DNA of 64,000 bases, from NCBI GenBank assembly GCA_023415305.1, contig JAEZKZ010000045.1, positions 162,832 to 226,831 on the forward strand, written 5' to 3'. This document shows, in pieces, positions 26,340-35,545 of this stretch. This DNA is from Bacillota bacterium. Lineage in GTDB: Bacteria; Bacillota; Clostridia; Acetivibrionales; DSM-1351. Position numbers and translations under genes: made by a program. Position 1 is the first letter of the stretch, and every line of letters starts with the position of its first letter. A model generated the notes under the pieces. That model saw only the letters and a list, made by a program, of their open reading frames with translations, was not told the origin of the DNA and made no database searches.

Positions 26340-27425
26340 ATGTACAAGGTATTGATTGTAGATGATGATCTTGCAACTTTATATTTGCTGAAAAGATTTA
26401 AAAAATGGAGGGAATTTGGATTCCTGATTGAAGGTGAGGCCTCTGACGGTAGAGAAGCCCTGCGGAAGCTGTATGAAAGCAGTTTTGACCTGATTATTAC
26501 CGATATCAAGATGCCTGGTATGGATGGAATAGAATTTATTCAGGAACTGCGAAGTAAAAGCATCAATACCTGTGTGGTTTTTTTAAGTACCCACAGTGAC
26601 TTTCAATTCGCTAAGCAGGGTATCAGATTTGGGGTGTTCGAATATCTGACAAAACCTGTAGATGAGGAAATCTTATCCGATATTCTGGTTAGAGCCAAAG
26701 CTGTCATTGACGCAAAAAAAGAGCAGGAGGCTAAACTTAACGGACTGGAGAAAGCACAAGAAGAGGAAAGCCCTGTATATTATCCTGTAGACCATGAAAA
26801 CCAGCTTATATCATTTATTCTTGCCGGTGACCCTAAAATCGAAGAGGCTTCCAAAGAAACCCTGTACGAGATATGTAACCTGTATGATAATAATATGCTA
26901 AAGGTAAGGGTTCTGGTCAATTCTTTACTGTATAATTTAAGGGCAAAGCTTGACGATAAATTTCCATGGCTTAAAAGAATAGAAGGTATCAGCACTTTTC
27001 CCGACATAAAAGATCTGACAGAAATAAAGGATATAGAAAAGGAATTTACTTCACAGCTTATAAGTATGCAGAAAAAAGTTCATAAGTACCACCTTAATCA
27101 TCCCGACAGCATAATCAGAAAAATTTGTCAGTGCATCATAGATAATATCGAAAATGAAATTAGTCTTGAGTTTATAGCAAATGAGGTACATATTAGCAGG
27201 GATTATGTAGGCAAACTTTTTAAGCAGAAGGTTTCCTGTAATTTTAATGACTATGTGACGAAAATTAAGATGGAGCATGCAAAATATTTAATTTTATCGG
27301 GTGATTACAAAAATTACGAAATAAGCGAAAAGCTAGGATATAAGAAGACTGACTATTTTTCAGCCCTATTTAAGGCATATACGGGATTAACGCCGATGGA
27401 GTACAAAAAAAATAAAAAAACGTAA
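26340..27425 (+). CDS. Response regulator with AraC-type DNA-binding domain (YesN-like)
   Basis: The 361-residue protein has an N-terminal receiver (VLIVDDDLATL, phospho-Asp in LIITDIKMPGMDG, LTKPVDEE), a linker of about 130 residues and a C-terminal pair of AraC helix-turn-helix motifs (LEFIANEVHISRDYVGKLFKQ, and EISEKLGYKKTDYFSALFKAYTGLTPMEYK). Regulators of this class usually control a nearby transporter operon. Here urtABCDE starts 416 bases downstream, so urea uptake is the obvious candidate target. The two adjacent kinases are the likely phosphodonors. Confidence 0.9.
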   Translation: MYKVLIVDDDLATLYLLKRFKKWREFGFLIEGEASDGREALRKLYESSFDLIITDIKMPGMDGIEFIQELRSKSINTCVVFLSTHSDFQFAKQGIRFGVFEYLTKPVDEEILSDILVRAKAVIDAKKEQEAKLNGLEKAQEEESPVYYPVDHENQLISFILAGDPKIEEASKETLYEICNLYDNNMLKVRVLVNSLLYNLRAKLDDKFPWLKRIEGISTFPDIKDLTEIKDIEKEFTSQLISMQKKVHKYHLNHPDSIIRKICQCIIDNIENEISLEFIANEVHISRDYVGKLFKQKVSCNFNDYVTKIKMEHAKYLILSGDYKNYEISEKLGYKKTDYFSALFKAYTGLTPMEYKKNKKT

Positions 27426-27438
27426 ATTTTTCCATACT

Positions 27439-27483
27439 CCCCAAAATGCAATTTTTAATTTTCAAAATTGCAGATTTGAGGGG
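27439..27483 (+). terminator. Terminator after the AraC-type regulator
   Basis: Imperfect arms CCCCAAAATGCAATTTT and AAAATTGCAGATTTGAGGGG form a long stem. A run of eight T begins nine bases after it. Confidence 0.7.
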
Positions 27484-27529
27484 TAAAATTCCTTTTTTTT
27501 GGTGTTTTCTATTTACTGATATAACAGTA

Positions 27530-27665
27530 TGATTAATGTGTAAGGAAGACACAGCAACAAAAACTGTGTTTTCAGAAAAGAATATTTTAGTAGCTAAGGC
27601 GCTATGGGAATGACCTTTACGCAGATAGAATGTCTGCTGTGAATTCATTACTTATAGCGCTTTTT
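27530..27665 (+). promoter_or_regulatory. Structured leader with terminator upstream of urtA
   Basis: The region has a 10-bp hairpin (27545-27554 with 27564-27573, one G-U). A larger structure follows, closed by GCGCTAT (27599-27605) and ATAGCGC (27654-27660), with an inner GCAGA/TCTGC hairpin and TTTTT at its end. It looks like an attenuator that could control entry into the urea operon. I could not match it to a known riboswitch. A TATAAC -10-like box near 27522 may drive it. Confidence 0.5.
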
Positions 27666-27738
27666 GTTTAACCCGGCAATTAATATCAATAAGGCTATTG
27701 ATTGGAGGGGAACAGGAGCTTTATCAAAAGGATTATAC

Positions 27739-27754
27739 ATTTATGGCCATAAAT
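27739..27754. promoter_or_regulatory. 16-bp perfect palindrome upstream of urtA
   Basis: ATTTATGGCCATAAAT is a perfect palindrome 87 bases before the urtA start. It is a possible operator. No factor is assigned. Confidence 0.4.
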
Positions 27755-27840
27755 AGTATCTTTTTATCACTTAAACTTACACAGAAATAATCAAGTAAAT
27801 GAAAATTAGAAGACACTAAAACAGAAAGGTGGTCGCAAAT

Positions 27841-29103
27841 ATGAAAAAGAGATGGTTTGCATTAGGATTAAGTATATCAATTGCATTATCGGCATTACTG
27901 GGAGGCTGTGGAGGAAGTACAAACACCTCGTCATCAGCAGCTGTTTCATCAGGTTCGGCTTCAGGATCTGCCGAAACATCCTCCGGTGAAACAATAAAAG
28001 TAGGTATTCTCCATTCCTTGAGTGGTACCATGGCAATCAGTGAAGTATCAGTCAAGGATGCTGAAATGATGGCAATTGAAGAAATAAATGCAGCAGGTGG
28101 CGTGCTGGGCAAGAAAATTGAACCGATTATAGAAGACGGTGCGTCAGATTGGCCAAAATTCGCTGAAAAAGCAAAGAAACTATTACAGAATGACAAGGTG
28201 GCAACGGTATTCGGCTGTTGGACCTCTGCCAGCCGAAAGGCTGTATTGCCGGTATTTGAAGAGAATAACGGACTGTTATGGTACCCGGTACAGTATGAAG
28301 GGATGGAGTCCTCCCCTAATATATTCTATTCCGGAGCTGCCCCAAACCAGCAGATTGTACCTGCTGTGGAGTGGCTGCTGAAAAATAAAGGTAAAAAGTT
28401 CTTCCTGCTCGGGTCTGATTATGTATTCCCAAGAACAGCAAACAAAATCATAAAGGCACAGCTCGCAGCCATGGGCGGTGAGTTGATAGCTGAAGAGTAT
28501 ACTCCTTTAGGTCATACCGACTATAGCACAATTATAAATAAAATTAAATCTGCCAAACCTGATGTTGTTTTTAACACACTGAACGGTGACAGTAATGTTG
28601 CATTCTTTAAGGAATTAAAAGCATCTGGAATAACCCCGAAGGATCTTACAACCTGTTCAGTCAGTGTTGCGGAAGAAGAAATCAGAGGTATTGGTGCTGA
28701 TAATATGGCCGGTCACCTTGTATCCTGGAACTACTATCAAACAACCGATACTCCCGAAAACAAGGCTTTTGTTGAAAAGTACAAGACAAAATACGGAGCA
28801 GACAGAGTAACGGATGATCCTATAGAAGCCGCATACATAAATGTATACTTATGGGCTGAGGCTGTAAAGAAAGCAGGATCCACTGATATTGCAAAGGTCA
28901 AGGAAGCAGCGAAAGGTCTTGAATTCAAGGCTCCTGAGGGAACAGTAAAAATTGACGGAGATAATCAACACATATATAAGCCGGTAAGGATAGGTGAAGT
29001 ACAACCTGACGGACTTATAAAGGAAATCTGGAGTACAGCCGAAAGTGTAAAGCCTGATCCATATCTGAAATCCTATGACTGGGCAAAGGGCTTAAGCAAC
29101 TAA
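27841..29103 (+). CDS. urtA: Urea ABC transporter substrate-binding lipoprotein
   Basis: The 420-residue periplasmic-binding-fold lipoprotein has a lipobox at LLGGC (near residue 20) and a Ser-rich linker. The mature domain starts IKVGILHSLSGTMAISE, the entry typical of UrtA and related amide-binding proteins. EEDGASDWPKF-like and CWTSASRKAVLPVFEENNGLLWYPVQYEG segments are also characteristic. AAAGGTGG sets the start at 27841 rather than the upstream GTG. It captures urea outside the membrane for UrtBCDE. Confidence 0.92.
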   Translation: MKKRWFALGLSISIALSALLGGCGGSTNTSSSAAVSSGSASGSAETSSGETIKVGILHSLSGTMAISEVSVKDAEMMAIEEINAAGGVLGKKIEPIIEDGASDWPKFAEKAKKLLQNDKVATVFGCWTSASRKAVLPVFEENNGLLWYPVQYEGMESSPNIFYSGAAPNQQIVPAVEWLLKNKGKKFFLLGSDYVFPRTANKIIKAQLAAMGGELIAEEYTPLGHTDYSTIINKIKSAKPDVVFNTLNGDSNVAFFKELKASGITPKDLTTCSVSVAEEEIRGIGADNMAGHLVSWNYYQTTDTPENKAFVEKYKTKYGADRVTDDPIEAAYINVYLWAEAVKKAGSTDIAKVKEAAKGLEFKAPEGTVKIDGDNQHIYKPVRIGEVQPDGLIKEIWSTAESVKPDPYLKSYDWAKGLSN

Positions 29104-29128
29104 ACTGACTTGTAATACCATATAATAC

Positions 29129-29167
29129 GCTTTCCGGCTCCAGAAACTGTGTCTGTAGCCGGAAAGC
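29129..29167 (+). terminator. Intercistronic hairpin between urtA and urtB
   Basis: A perfect 11-bp stem (GCTTTCCGGCT/AGCCGGAAAGC) without a T-run is typical of the stabilising or partial-termination hairpins that keep binding-protein levels above those of the permease. Confidence 0.65.
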
Positions 29168-29216
29168 ATACAACTTATTATTGCCAAGTCAATTCTTCAG
29201 GAAAGGGGGCTGTTCA

Positions 29217-30122
29217 ATGGGTACATATTTACTCCAGATTTTTAACGGAATAAGTGTCAGTTCAATATTGATGCTGGCTGCACTAGGGCTGGCCATAACC
29301 TTCGGGCTAATGAAAATTATTAATATGGCACATGGCGAATTAATAATGATTGGGGCCTATGTAACATATGTTATTCAAAATATATTCATACAATACTTGG
29401 ATAAAAGTATTTTCAGCCTGTATTATATTGTTGCTCTGCCGGGAGCTTTTATTGTAGCGGCAATGGTGGGATATTTCCTTGAAATAACCATAATTAAAAG
29501 GCTGTACGGCAGGCCTCTGGATAGTCTGCTTGCCACATGGGGGTTGAGCCTTATACTCCAGCAGCTGGCCAGAAGTATTTTCGGTGCTCCCAATGTTGAC
29601 GTGAAAAGCCCGGTTTGGCTGGAGGGTGGAATTGTCCTTGGAGGATTACAGCTGCCTTTCAAAAGGGTATTTATTATCGGGCTGGTGATTGCGTGTATCG
29701 CCGGTGTATATGTTTTTCTCTACCGTACTGCTTATGGAAGAAAAATAAGAGCGGTTATGCAAAACAGGCCCATGGCTCAGAGTCTTGGAATAAATACAAG
29801 AAGGGTGGATAGCGTAACCTTCGCTATAGGAGCAGGTCTGGCAGGGGTAGCAGGCTGTGCATTGACATTACTCGGGTCCATAGGCCCTACACTTGGAACA
29901 AATTATATTGTCGATACCTTTATGGTTGTGGTACTTGGAGGCGTTGGAAAAATAATCGGAACAGTTACAGGCGCGGCGGCTATAGGAATTGGAAATACAA
30001 CCTTTGAATTTTTCACTAACGCCTCTTTAGGTAAGGTACTGGTATTTTTGATGGTAATAGTATTCCTGCAATGGAAACCCCAGGGGATATTTACCATAAA
30101 CAGCAGAGCACTTGACGAATAG
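29217..30122 (+). CDS. urtB: Urea ABC transporter permease UrtB
   Basis: The 301-residue membrane permease of the branched-chain amino-acid type (LivH-like) has LMLAALGLAITFGLMKIINMAHGELIMIGAY in the first helices and GLAGVAGCALTLLGSIGPTLGTNYIVDTF near residue 200, as in UrtB. AAAGGGGG upstream of the ATG at 29217 decides the start; the in-frame upstream codons are ignored. It pairs with UrtC to form the urea channel. Confidence 0.92.
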   Translation: MGTYLLQIFNGISVSSILMLAALGLAITFGLMKIINMAHGELIMIGAYVTYVIQNIFIQYLDKSIFSLYYIVALPGAFIVAAMVGYFLEITIIKRLYGRPLDSLLATWGLSLILQQLARSIFGAPNVDVKSPVWLEGGIVLGGLQLPFKRVFIIGLVIACIAGVYVFLYRTAYGRKIRAVMQNRPMAQSLGINTRRVDSVTFAIGAGLAGVAGCALTLLGSIGPTLGTNYIVDTFMVVVLGGVGKIIGTVTGAAAIGIGNTTFEFFTNASLGKVLVFLMVIVFLQWKPQGIFTINSRALDE

Positions 30123-30182
30123 AGGGTTATATATGTTTTATAAATATTTGTTTTGCTGCACAACAGCGGAATAGGGGGTAAC

Positions 30183-31277
30183 ATGAAGCGGATAGGCATT
30201 TTAAATAAAGCGGCAAGAAGTAATATTACAATAATAATTATTTTGTTTCTTTTATGTATTGCCCCGATTTTTCTTTCAGATTTTAGAACCAACCTGCTTG
30301 GCAAATTTGTGGCCTTTGCAATTCTTGCATTGGGAATAGACCTGATTTGGGGCTACACAGGTATATTAAGTCTGGGACATGGTGTTTATTTTGGGCTGGG
30401 AGCATACTGCATGGCAATGTATTTAAAGCTGGAGGCAGAGGGCGGAAAGCTTCCGGATTTTATGTCCTGGAGCGGACGAGAAACTTTGCCCTGGTTCTGG
30501 AGACCCTTTGAAATAGCACCAATAGCTGTCTTAATGGCTGTGGTCATACCGACATTGATTGCTCTCGCAATTGGATATCTGACTTTTAGAAACAGAATCA
30601 AGGGAGTTTATTTTTCTATTTTAACACAGGCATTGTCTATTATATTTGTTGTACTTTTTGTAGGTCAGCAGGAGTTTACCGGCGGTACCAACGGTATAAC
30701 AAATTTCAAAACCATATTTAATTTTTCCTTGGCAGACAGTAAAACAAAACTTTGGTTATATTACAGTGCAGTTGTCTTATTGTTGTTAGCCTTTATATTC
30801 TGCAAATTTATCATAAACAGGATGGTGGGCAGAGTTCTTATTGCCATTCGGGATGGGGAGAACAGAGCCAGATTTTCGGGCTACAACCCAACCACCTATA
30901 AGGTTTTTGTCTATTGTATCTCAGCGGCGCTTGCAGGTATTGCTGGGGCTATATATGTACCTCAGGTAGGAATAATTTCACCTGCTGAAATGGGTATAGT
31001 GCCATCAATTGAAATGGTTATATGGGTTGCCATCGGTGGACGGGGAAGCTTGAATGGTGCCATAATCGGTGCAATACTTGTCAACTTGATGAAAAGCGGT
31101 GTCAGTGAAAAATTCCCGGCAGTATGGTCGTATTTTATTGGAATAGCCTTTGTAGTGGTAGTTATATTTATGCCTTCCGGACTGATGGGTACTGTAGGCA
31201 AAATAAAAAGCAGGCTGAGCAATATTAAATTAAAAAAATCAGCTAATTTAGAAACAGACGAAATACTGGCCGAATAA
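30183..31277 (+). CDS. urtC: Urea ABC transporter permease UrtC
   Basis: The 364-residue LivM-like permease has FAILALGIDLIWGYTGILSLGHGVYFGLGAY in its first helices, and a hydrophilic loop (LEAEGGKLPDFMSWSGRE) with the UrtC-type ETLPWFWRPF. FTGGTNGITNF and RFSGYNPTTYKVFVY are also typical. The GGGGG site precedes the ATG at 30183. It lies 60 bases after urtB in the same operon. Confidence 0.92.
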   Translation: MKRIGILNKAARSNITIIIILFLLCIAPIFLSDFRTNLLGKFVAFAILALGIDLIWGYTGILSLGHGVYFGLGAYCMAMYLKLEAEGGKLPDFMSWSGRETLPWFWRPFEIAPIAVLMAVVIPTLIALAIGYLTFRNRIKGVYFSILTQALSIIFVVLFVGQQEFTGGTNGITNFKTIFNFSLADSKTKLWLYYSAVVLLLLAFIFCKFIINRMVGRVLIAIRDGENRARFSGYNPTTYKVFVYCISAALAGIAGAIYVPQVGIISPAEMGIVPSIEMVIWVAIGGRGSLNGAIIGAILVNLMKSGVSEKFPAVWSYFIGIAFVVVVIFMPSGLMGTVGKIKSRLSNIKLKKSANLETDEILAE

Positions 31278-31305
31278 AGCGGAATTAATACGGAGGTGGA
31301 TAGCT

Positions 31306-32079
31306 ATGAGTCCGGTTCTTGAAATAAATGATTTAACAATCAGCTTTGACGGGTTTAAGGCAGTTAATAACTTGAGTACTGCAGTAAAAAAAGGTGATAT
31401 TCACTTTTTCATCGGTCCTAACGGCGCCGGTAAAACAACGCTGCTGGATGCCATTTGCGGTAGGGTAAAACCGGCTTCCGGCAACATAATTTTTCATGAC
31501 GGAAGTGACGTTACCAAGCTTTCGGAGCATGAAATAGTAGAACTGGGAATAGGAAGGAAATTTCAAGTACCGTCGGTTTTTAACGGTATTACCATATATG
31601 AGAATATGGAATTGGCTGCAGTAAAAGTCAGATCCCTTTATTCATCAATATTTAAAAAATTAACCAGGGAACAACACGAGAGAATTAAAGCTGTATTAAA
31701 TACAATCGGCTTATATGAAGATAGATATAATTTTCCATCCAAGCTTTCACACGGACAGAAGCAATGGCTGGAAATAGGAATGCTGCTGGCTCAGGAGCCT
31801 GAGATAATGCTTTTGGATGAGCCGGTGGCAGGAATGGGAAGAAAAGAGACTGAAAAGACAGGTGAACTCCTTAGACAGATTTCCAAACAGTGCTCGGTTG
31901 TAGTAGTAGAGCATGACATGGAATTTGTAAGAGAATGTGCCAATACGGTAACTGTGCTTCATGAAGGTGCCCTGCTGGATGAGGGTAATATGGAAAAGGT
32001 CCAGAAGAATCCTAAAGTAATTGAAGTGTATCTGGGACGCGGAGAACGTGAAAGAAGTGAAGAAGTCAACGGAGGCTAG
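31306..32079 (+). CDS. urtD: Urea ABC transporter ATPase UrtD
   Basis: The 257-residue LivG-like ATPase has Walker A GPNGAGKTT, the UrtD-type GRKFQVPSVF, signature LSHGQKQWLEIGM, Walker B IMLLDEPVAGM and switch His in VVVEHDMEF. It powers urea import with UrtE. A GGAGGTGG site precedes the ATG, and 28 bases separate it from urtC. Confidence 0.93.
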   Translation: MSPVLEINDLTISFDGFKAVNNLSTAVKKGDIHFFIGPNGAGKTTLLDAICGRVKPASGNIIFHDGSDVTKLSEHEIVELGIGRKFQVPSVFNGITIYENMELAAVKVRSLYSSIFKKLTREQHERIKAVLNTIGLYEDRYNFPSKLSHGQKQWLEIGMLLAQEPEIMLLDEPVAGMGRKETEKTGELLRQISKQCSVVVVEHDMEFVRECANTVTVLHEGALLDEGNMEKVQKNPKVIEVYLGRGERERSEEVNGG

Positions 32080-32090
32080 TTTAAAACTTT

Positions 32091-32208
32091 TATTCCCCTT
32101 ATAGCGGATATGGGAGTAGACAGATTTCATTACTATTTTGTGGCCACAATGTTGGCTCAAAGCCACAATGTGTCAAAGCCACCATAGTGGCTTAGGAGGT
32201 TAATACTT
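32091..32208 (+). repeat. Family A leader repeat, copy 2 (before urtE)
   Basis: This copy has the upstream TATTC...GCGGATATGGGAG block and the linker TTTCATTAC. Three successive GCCAC-type hairpins follow (GGCCACAATGTTGGC, AGCCACAATGTG, AGCCACCATAGTGGCT) directly before AGGAGGTTAATACTTATG. It is the only copy with three such hairpins. Confidence 0.85.
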
Positions 32209-32901
32209 ATGCTTGAACTTAACAATGTTAGCAGTTTCTATGGTGAGAGTGTTATTTTAAGAAATATCAGTATGAAAATAAAAGAAGGTCAGGTAGTATG
32301 CCTGCTGGGTAGAAACGGTGTCGGCAAGACCACCTTCCTGAAAAGTATAATGGGACTTGTTAAAACACCGAGGGGCAGTATAAAACTGGAGGGTGAAGAA
32401 ATCATAAAAATGCCTACTTACAGCAGAGCTGTTAAAGGAATAGGCTATGTCCCTCAGGGAAGAGATATTTTCCCTCAATTAAGCGTTTATGAAAATTTGC
32501 TGCTGGGTCTGGAGCGTAATAAAAATAGAGGTACTATTAATGACAATATTTATGAACTGTTTCCTATAGTAAAGACAATGCTGAGCAGAAAAGGCGGAGA
32601 TTTGAGCGGAGGCCAGCAGCAACAGCTGGCTATAGCAAGGGCACTGGTTTCAAAGCCAAAACTTCTGCTTCTGGATGAGCCAACAGAGGGAATACAGCCT
32701 TCAATTATTCAGGACATTGCAAGAGTTATTAAACAGCTCAAAAAGCAGGGTGATATGACAATGATCATTGTAGAGCAGTACCTTGAATTTGTACTTGAAG
32801 TGGCCGACTATTTCTACCTGATTGATAAGGGAAGGATAATAATGGAGGGAAGTACAACCGGCACAGACCCAAAAGAGATTCAGGAAAAGATGGCAATATA
32901 A
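32209..32901 (+). CDS. urtE: Urea ABC transporter ATPase UrtE
   Basis: The 230-residue LivF-like ATPase has Walker A GRNGVGKTT, VPQGRDIFPQLSVYENL typical of this family, signature LSGGQQQQLAIARAL, Walker B LLLLDEPTEGIQPSI and switch His replaced by Gln in IIVEQYLEF, as is usual in LivF/UrtE proteins. It ends the uptake module. Its SD lies inside a family A repeat, unlike the four upstream urt genes. Confidence 0.93.
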   Translation: MLELNNVSSFYGESVILRNISMKIKEGQVVCLLGRNGVGKTTFLKSIMGLVKTPRGSIKLEGEEIIKMPTYSRAVKGIGYVPQGRDIFPQLSVYENLLLGLERNKNRGTINDNIYELFPIVKTMLSRKGGDLSGGQQQQLAIARALVSKPKLLLLDEPTEGIQPSIIQDIARVIKQLKKQGDMTMIIVEQYLEFVLEVADYFYLIDKGRIIMEGSTTGTDPKEIQEKMAI

Positions 32902-33002
32902 ATTTATTGAAATAACTATATAACATGTGAGGATCGCAGATGATTACAAATAGTCACAAATGTACACAAATATAGCCATAGCACAAGGACTTGTGAGGTT
33001 AG

Positions 33003-33110
33003 TGTGAAAAACACATTCAATAAGTCATCGTGCTTTTCACGCAACGAAAAGCCACTACGTGTCTTTTATTACAATTAGTGTACGCGCTATGCGCGTAGTT
33101 GGAGGTTAAT
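33003..33110 (+). repeat. Family B leader repeat, copy 1 (before ureA)
   Basis: It matches 36230-36340. The first hairpin is GTGCTTTTC...GAAAAGCCAC and the second is the perfect stem TACGCGC/GCGCGTA. The second sits directly before TTGGAGGTTAATATG, so the element carries the ribosome site of ureA. Confidence 0.85.
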
Positions 33111-33413
33111 ATGCATTTAACGCCAAAGGAAACTGAAAAGCTTATGCTGCATTTTGCGGGAGAACTGGCAAGAAAAAGAAAAGACAGGGGTTTGAAGCTC
33201 AATTATCCCGAAGCTATAGCCTATATCAGTGCTGAACTCATGGAAGCAGCCAGGGATGGGAAAACAGTTACTGAACTTATGCGCTTCGGCACCCATCTTT
33301 TAACCTTGGAGGATGTTATGGAGGGAGTGGCTTCAATGATCCACGAAATTCAGATTGAGGCAACCTTTCCAGACGGAACAAAGCTGGTAACTGTACACAA
33401 TCCCATAAGATAG
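33111..33413 (+). CDS. ureA: Urease gamma subunit
   Basis: This 100-residue protein has the exact usual UreA length and sequence: HLTPKETEKLMLHFAGELARKRKDRG, then LNYPEAIAYIS, DGKTVTELMRFGTHLLT and the end TKLVTVHNPI in separate stretches. It is a structural subunit of nickel urease. A TTG four codons upstream is in frame, but GGAGG is placed for the ATG at 33111. It starts the ureABC set. Confidence 0.96.
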   Translation: MHLTPKETEKLMLHFAGELARKRKDRGLKLNYPEAIAYISAELMEAARDGKTVTELMRFGTHLLTLEDVMEGVASMIHEIQIEATFPDGTKLVTVHNPIR

Positions 33414-33426
33414 GAGGTGAACCGCC

Positions 33427-33804
33427 ATGAAGCCAGGAGAATATATTATTGAAAACGAATTCATTACACTTAATAATGGAAGACCAACCACGACTGTCAA
33501 GGTCTCCAATACGGGAGACAGACCGGTTCAGGTAGGCTCTCACTATCATTTTTTTGAAGTCAACAAATGTCTTGAGTATGAAAGAAAACAAGGTTATGGA
33601 AAGAGACTCGATATTCCTTCAGGAACAGCCGTACGATTCGAGCCCGGTGAAGAAAAAGAGGTCACTCTGACCGAATTCAGCGGAAAAAGGGCGATATTCG
33701 GCCTGAACGGACTTACTTCAGGAGAGCTTGATGATAAAGAAGTTTTTGATAGCGCTTTGAACATAGCGGCAAAGCTTGGATTTAAAGGGGTGGAAAACAA
33801 ATGA
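33427..33804 (+). CDS. ureB: Urease beta subunit
   Basis: The 125-residue UreB has the typical start MKPGEYIIEN and the motifs TGDRPVQVGSHYHFFEVNKCLEY, RLDIPSGTAVRFEPGE and GLNGLTSG (broken here for length). It forms part of the UreABC trimer around the alpha subunit. It lies 13 bases after ureA and overlaps ureC by 4 bases (ATGA), so translation is coupled. Confidence 0.96.
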   Translation: MKPGEYIIENEFITLNNGRPTTTVKVSNTGDRPVQVGSHYHFFEVNKCLEYERKQGYGKRLDIPSGTAVRFEPGEEKEVTLTEFSGKRAIFGLNGLTSGELDDKEVFDSALNIAAKLGFKGVENK

Positions 33805-35519
33805 GTTATATTATCAAGGGTAAGGAATACGCTGATATGTACGGACCAACCAAGGGGGACAGAGTACGGCTGGCAGATACCGAGCTGTTTCTTGAAATAG
33901 AGCAGGACTTTACGATATACGGAGATGAATGCAAGTTTGGCGGCGGAAAATCCATCAGGGACGGTATGGGACAGAGTTCCTCGGTTTCCAGAGACGGCGG
34001 AGCGCTGGATATGCTTGTAACAAATGTGATAATAGTTGATTCCTGGGGTATTGTTAAAGGTGATATCGGTATAAAGGATGGCAGAATAGTGGGAATAGGG
34101 AAGTCGGGAAACCCGGATACCATGGAGGGTGTCACGCAGGAGCTTGTAATTGGGGCAGCCACAGAGGTAATTGCCGGAGAGGGACTCATAGCAACTGCCG
34201 GAGGGATTGATACCCATATTCATTTCATATGCCCCCAGCAGATTGAAACTGCATTATACAGCGGAATAACAACAATGATAGGCGGCGGCACCGGCCCGGC
34301 AGACGGGACGAATGCAACAACCTGCACACCCGGGAAATATAATATGTTCAGAATGCTGGAAGCTGCCGAGGCCTTTCCGATGAATCTCGGCTTCCTGGGT
34401 AAGGGTAATGCCTCTTTCCCTGAACCGCTGGTGGAGCAAATCCGGGCCGGTGCTATAGGGCTCAAGCTCCACGAAGACTGGGGCACTACACCAAAGGCTA
34501 TTGATACCTGCCTGAGCGTGGCCGATGAGTATGATGTTCAGGTTGCAATACATACAGATACTCTGAATGAGGCTGGTTTTGTGGAGGATACCATTAAGGC
34601 TATAAACGGGAGAACAATTCATACCTTTCATACCGAAGGTGCTGGTGGAGGCCACGCTCCCGACATTATCAAAATTGCCGCATATCAGAATGTGCTGCCC
34701 TCGTCCACAAATCCCACCATGCCATATACAGTAAACACAATTGATGAACATCTTGATATGCTGATGGTTTGTCACCATCTGGACAGCAGAATCAAGGAGG
34801 ATGTGGCTTTTGCAGATTCAAGAATCCGGCCAGAAACCATCGCGGCAGAAGATATTCTCCATGACATGGGGGTTTTCAGCATGATGAGCTCGGACTCTCA
34901 GGCAATGGGGAGGGTTGGTGAAGTAATAATCAGAACCTGGCAGGCAGCAGACAAAATGAAGCGGCAAAGAGGGCCGTTAAAGCCTGACAGCTCAAGAAAT
35001 GACAATACACGAATTAAAAGGTATGTAGCGAAGTATACCATAAACCCGGCAATTACACATGGGATATCCAAATATGTAGGTTCTCTGGAACAGGGCAAGC
35101 TTGCTGATATTGTTTTATGGAAACCAGCATTGTTCGGTGTAAAACCTGAAATGATATTGAAAGGCGGGTTTATAATAGCCAGCAGGATGGGAGATGCAAA
35201 TGCATCTATTCCAACTCCGCAGCCGGTAATTTACAGAAACATGTTCGGAGCGTTCGGAAAAGCGGTTAATTCCACCTGCATGACCTTTGTATCGAAACTG
35301 TCTCTGGAATCGGGAAGCCTTGACGAGCTTAAGCTGAAAAAGCTTTTGGCACCGGTTTGTGATTGCCGGGGCATTACAAAAAAGTCTATGGTAATGAATG
35401 CTGCAACCCCTTTAATCGAGGTTGATCCTGAGACCTATGAGGTAAAGGTGGACGGTGAATTCATAACCTGTCAGCCCATGGAAAAGCTCTCACTGGCACA
35501 GAGATATTTTTTATTCTGA
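33801..35519 (+). CDS. ureC: Urease alpha subunit (catalytic)
   Basis: The 572-residue catalytic subunit has the full length and nickel-site motifs. These are GGIDTHIHFICPQQ (two His ligands), GLKLHEDWG with the Lys that is carbamylated, VAIHTDTLNE, HTFHTEGAGGGHAPD (His ligands) and MVCHHLD with the flap Cys/His. It hydrolyses urea to ammonia and carbamate. The accessory genes that insert nickel follow in the order E, F, G, D. Confidence 0.97.
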   Translation: MSYIIKGKEYADMYGPTKGDRVRLADTELFLEIEQDFTIYGDECKFGGGKSIRDGMGQSSSVSRDGGALDMLVTNVIIVDSWGIVKGDIGIKDGRIVGIGKSGNPDTMEGVTQELVIGAATEVIAGEGLIATAGGIDTHIHFICPQQIETALYSGITTMIGGGTGPADGTNATTCTPGKYNMFRMLEAAEAFPMNLGFLGKGNASFPEPLVEQIRAGAIGLKLHEDWGTTPKAIDTCLSVADEYDVQVAIHTDTLNEAGFVEDTIKAINGRTIHTFHTEGAGGGHAPDIIKIAAYQNVLPSSTNPTMPYTVNTIDEHLDMLMVCHHLDSRIKEDVAFADSRIRPETIAAEDILHDMGVFSMMSSDSQAMGRVGEVIIRTWQAADKMKRQRGPLKPDSSRNDNTRIKRYVAKYTINPAITHGISKYVGSLEQGKLADIVLWKPALFGVKPEMILKGGFIIASRMGDANASIPTPQPVIYRNMFGAFGKAVNSTCMTFVSKLSLESGSLDELKLKKLLAPVCDCRGITKKSMVMNAATPLIEVDPETYEVKVDGEFITCQPMEKLSLAQRYFLF

Positions 35520-35545
35520 CAGTAAAACTGGAATTTCTTCCTCAG

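Noticed and set aside
27426..27840. Guanidine riboswitch or ANTAR-target tandem hairpins before urtA
   Set aside because: The conserved guanidine-I core and the six-base A/G-defined ANTAR loops are not present; only a generic attenuator is supported.
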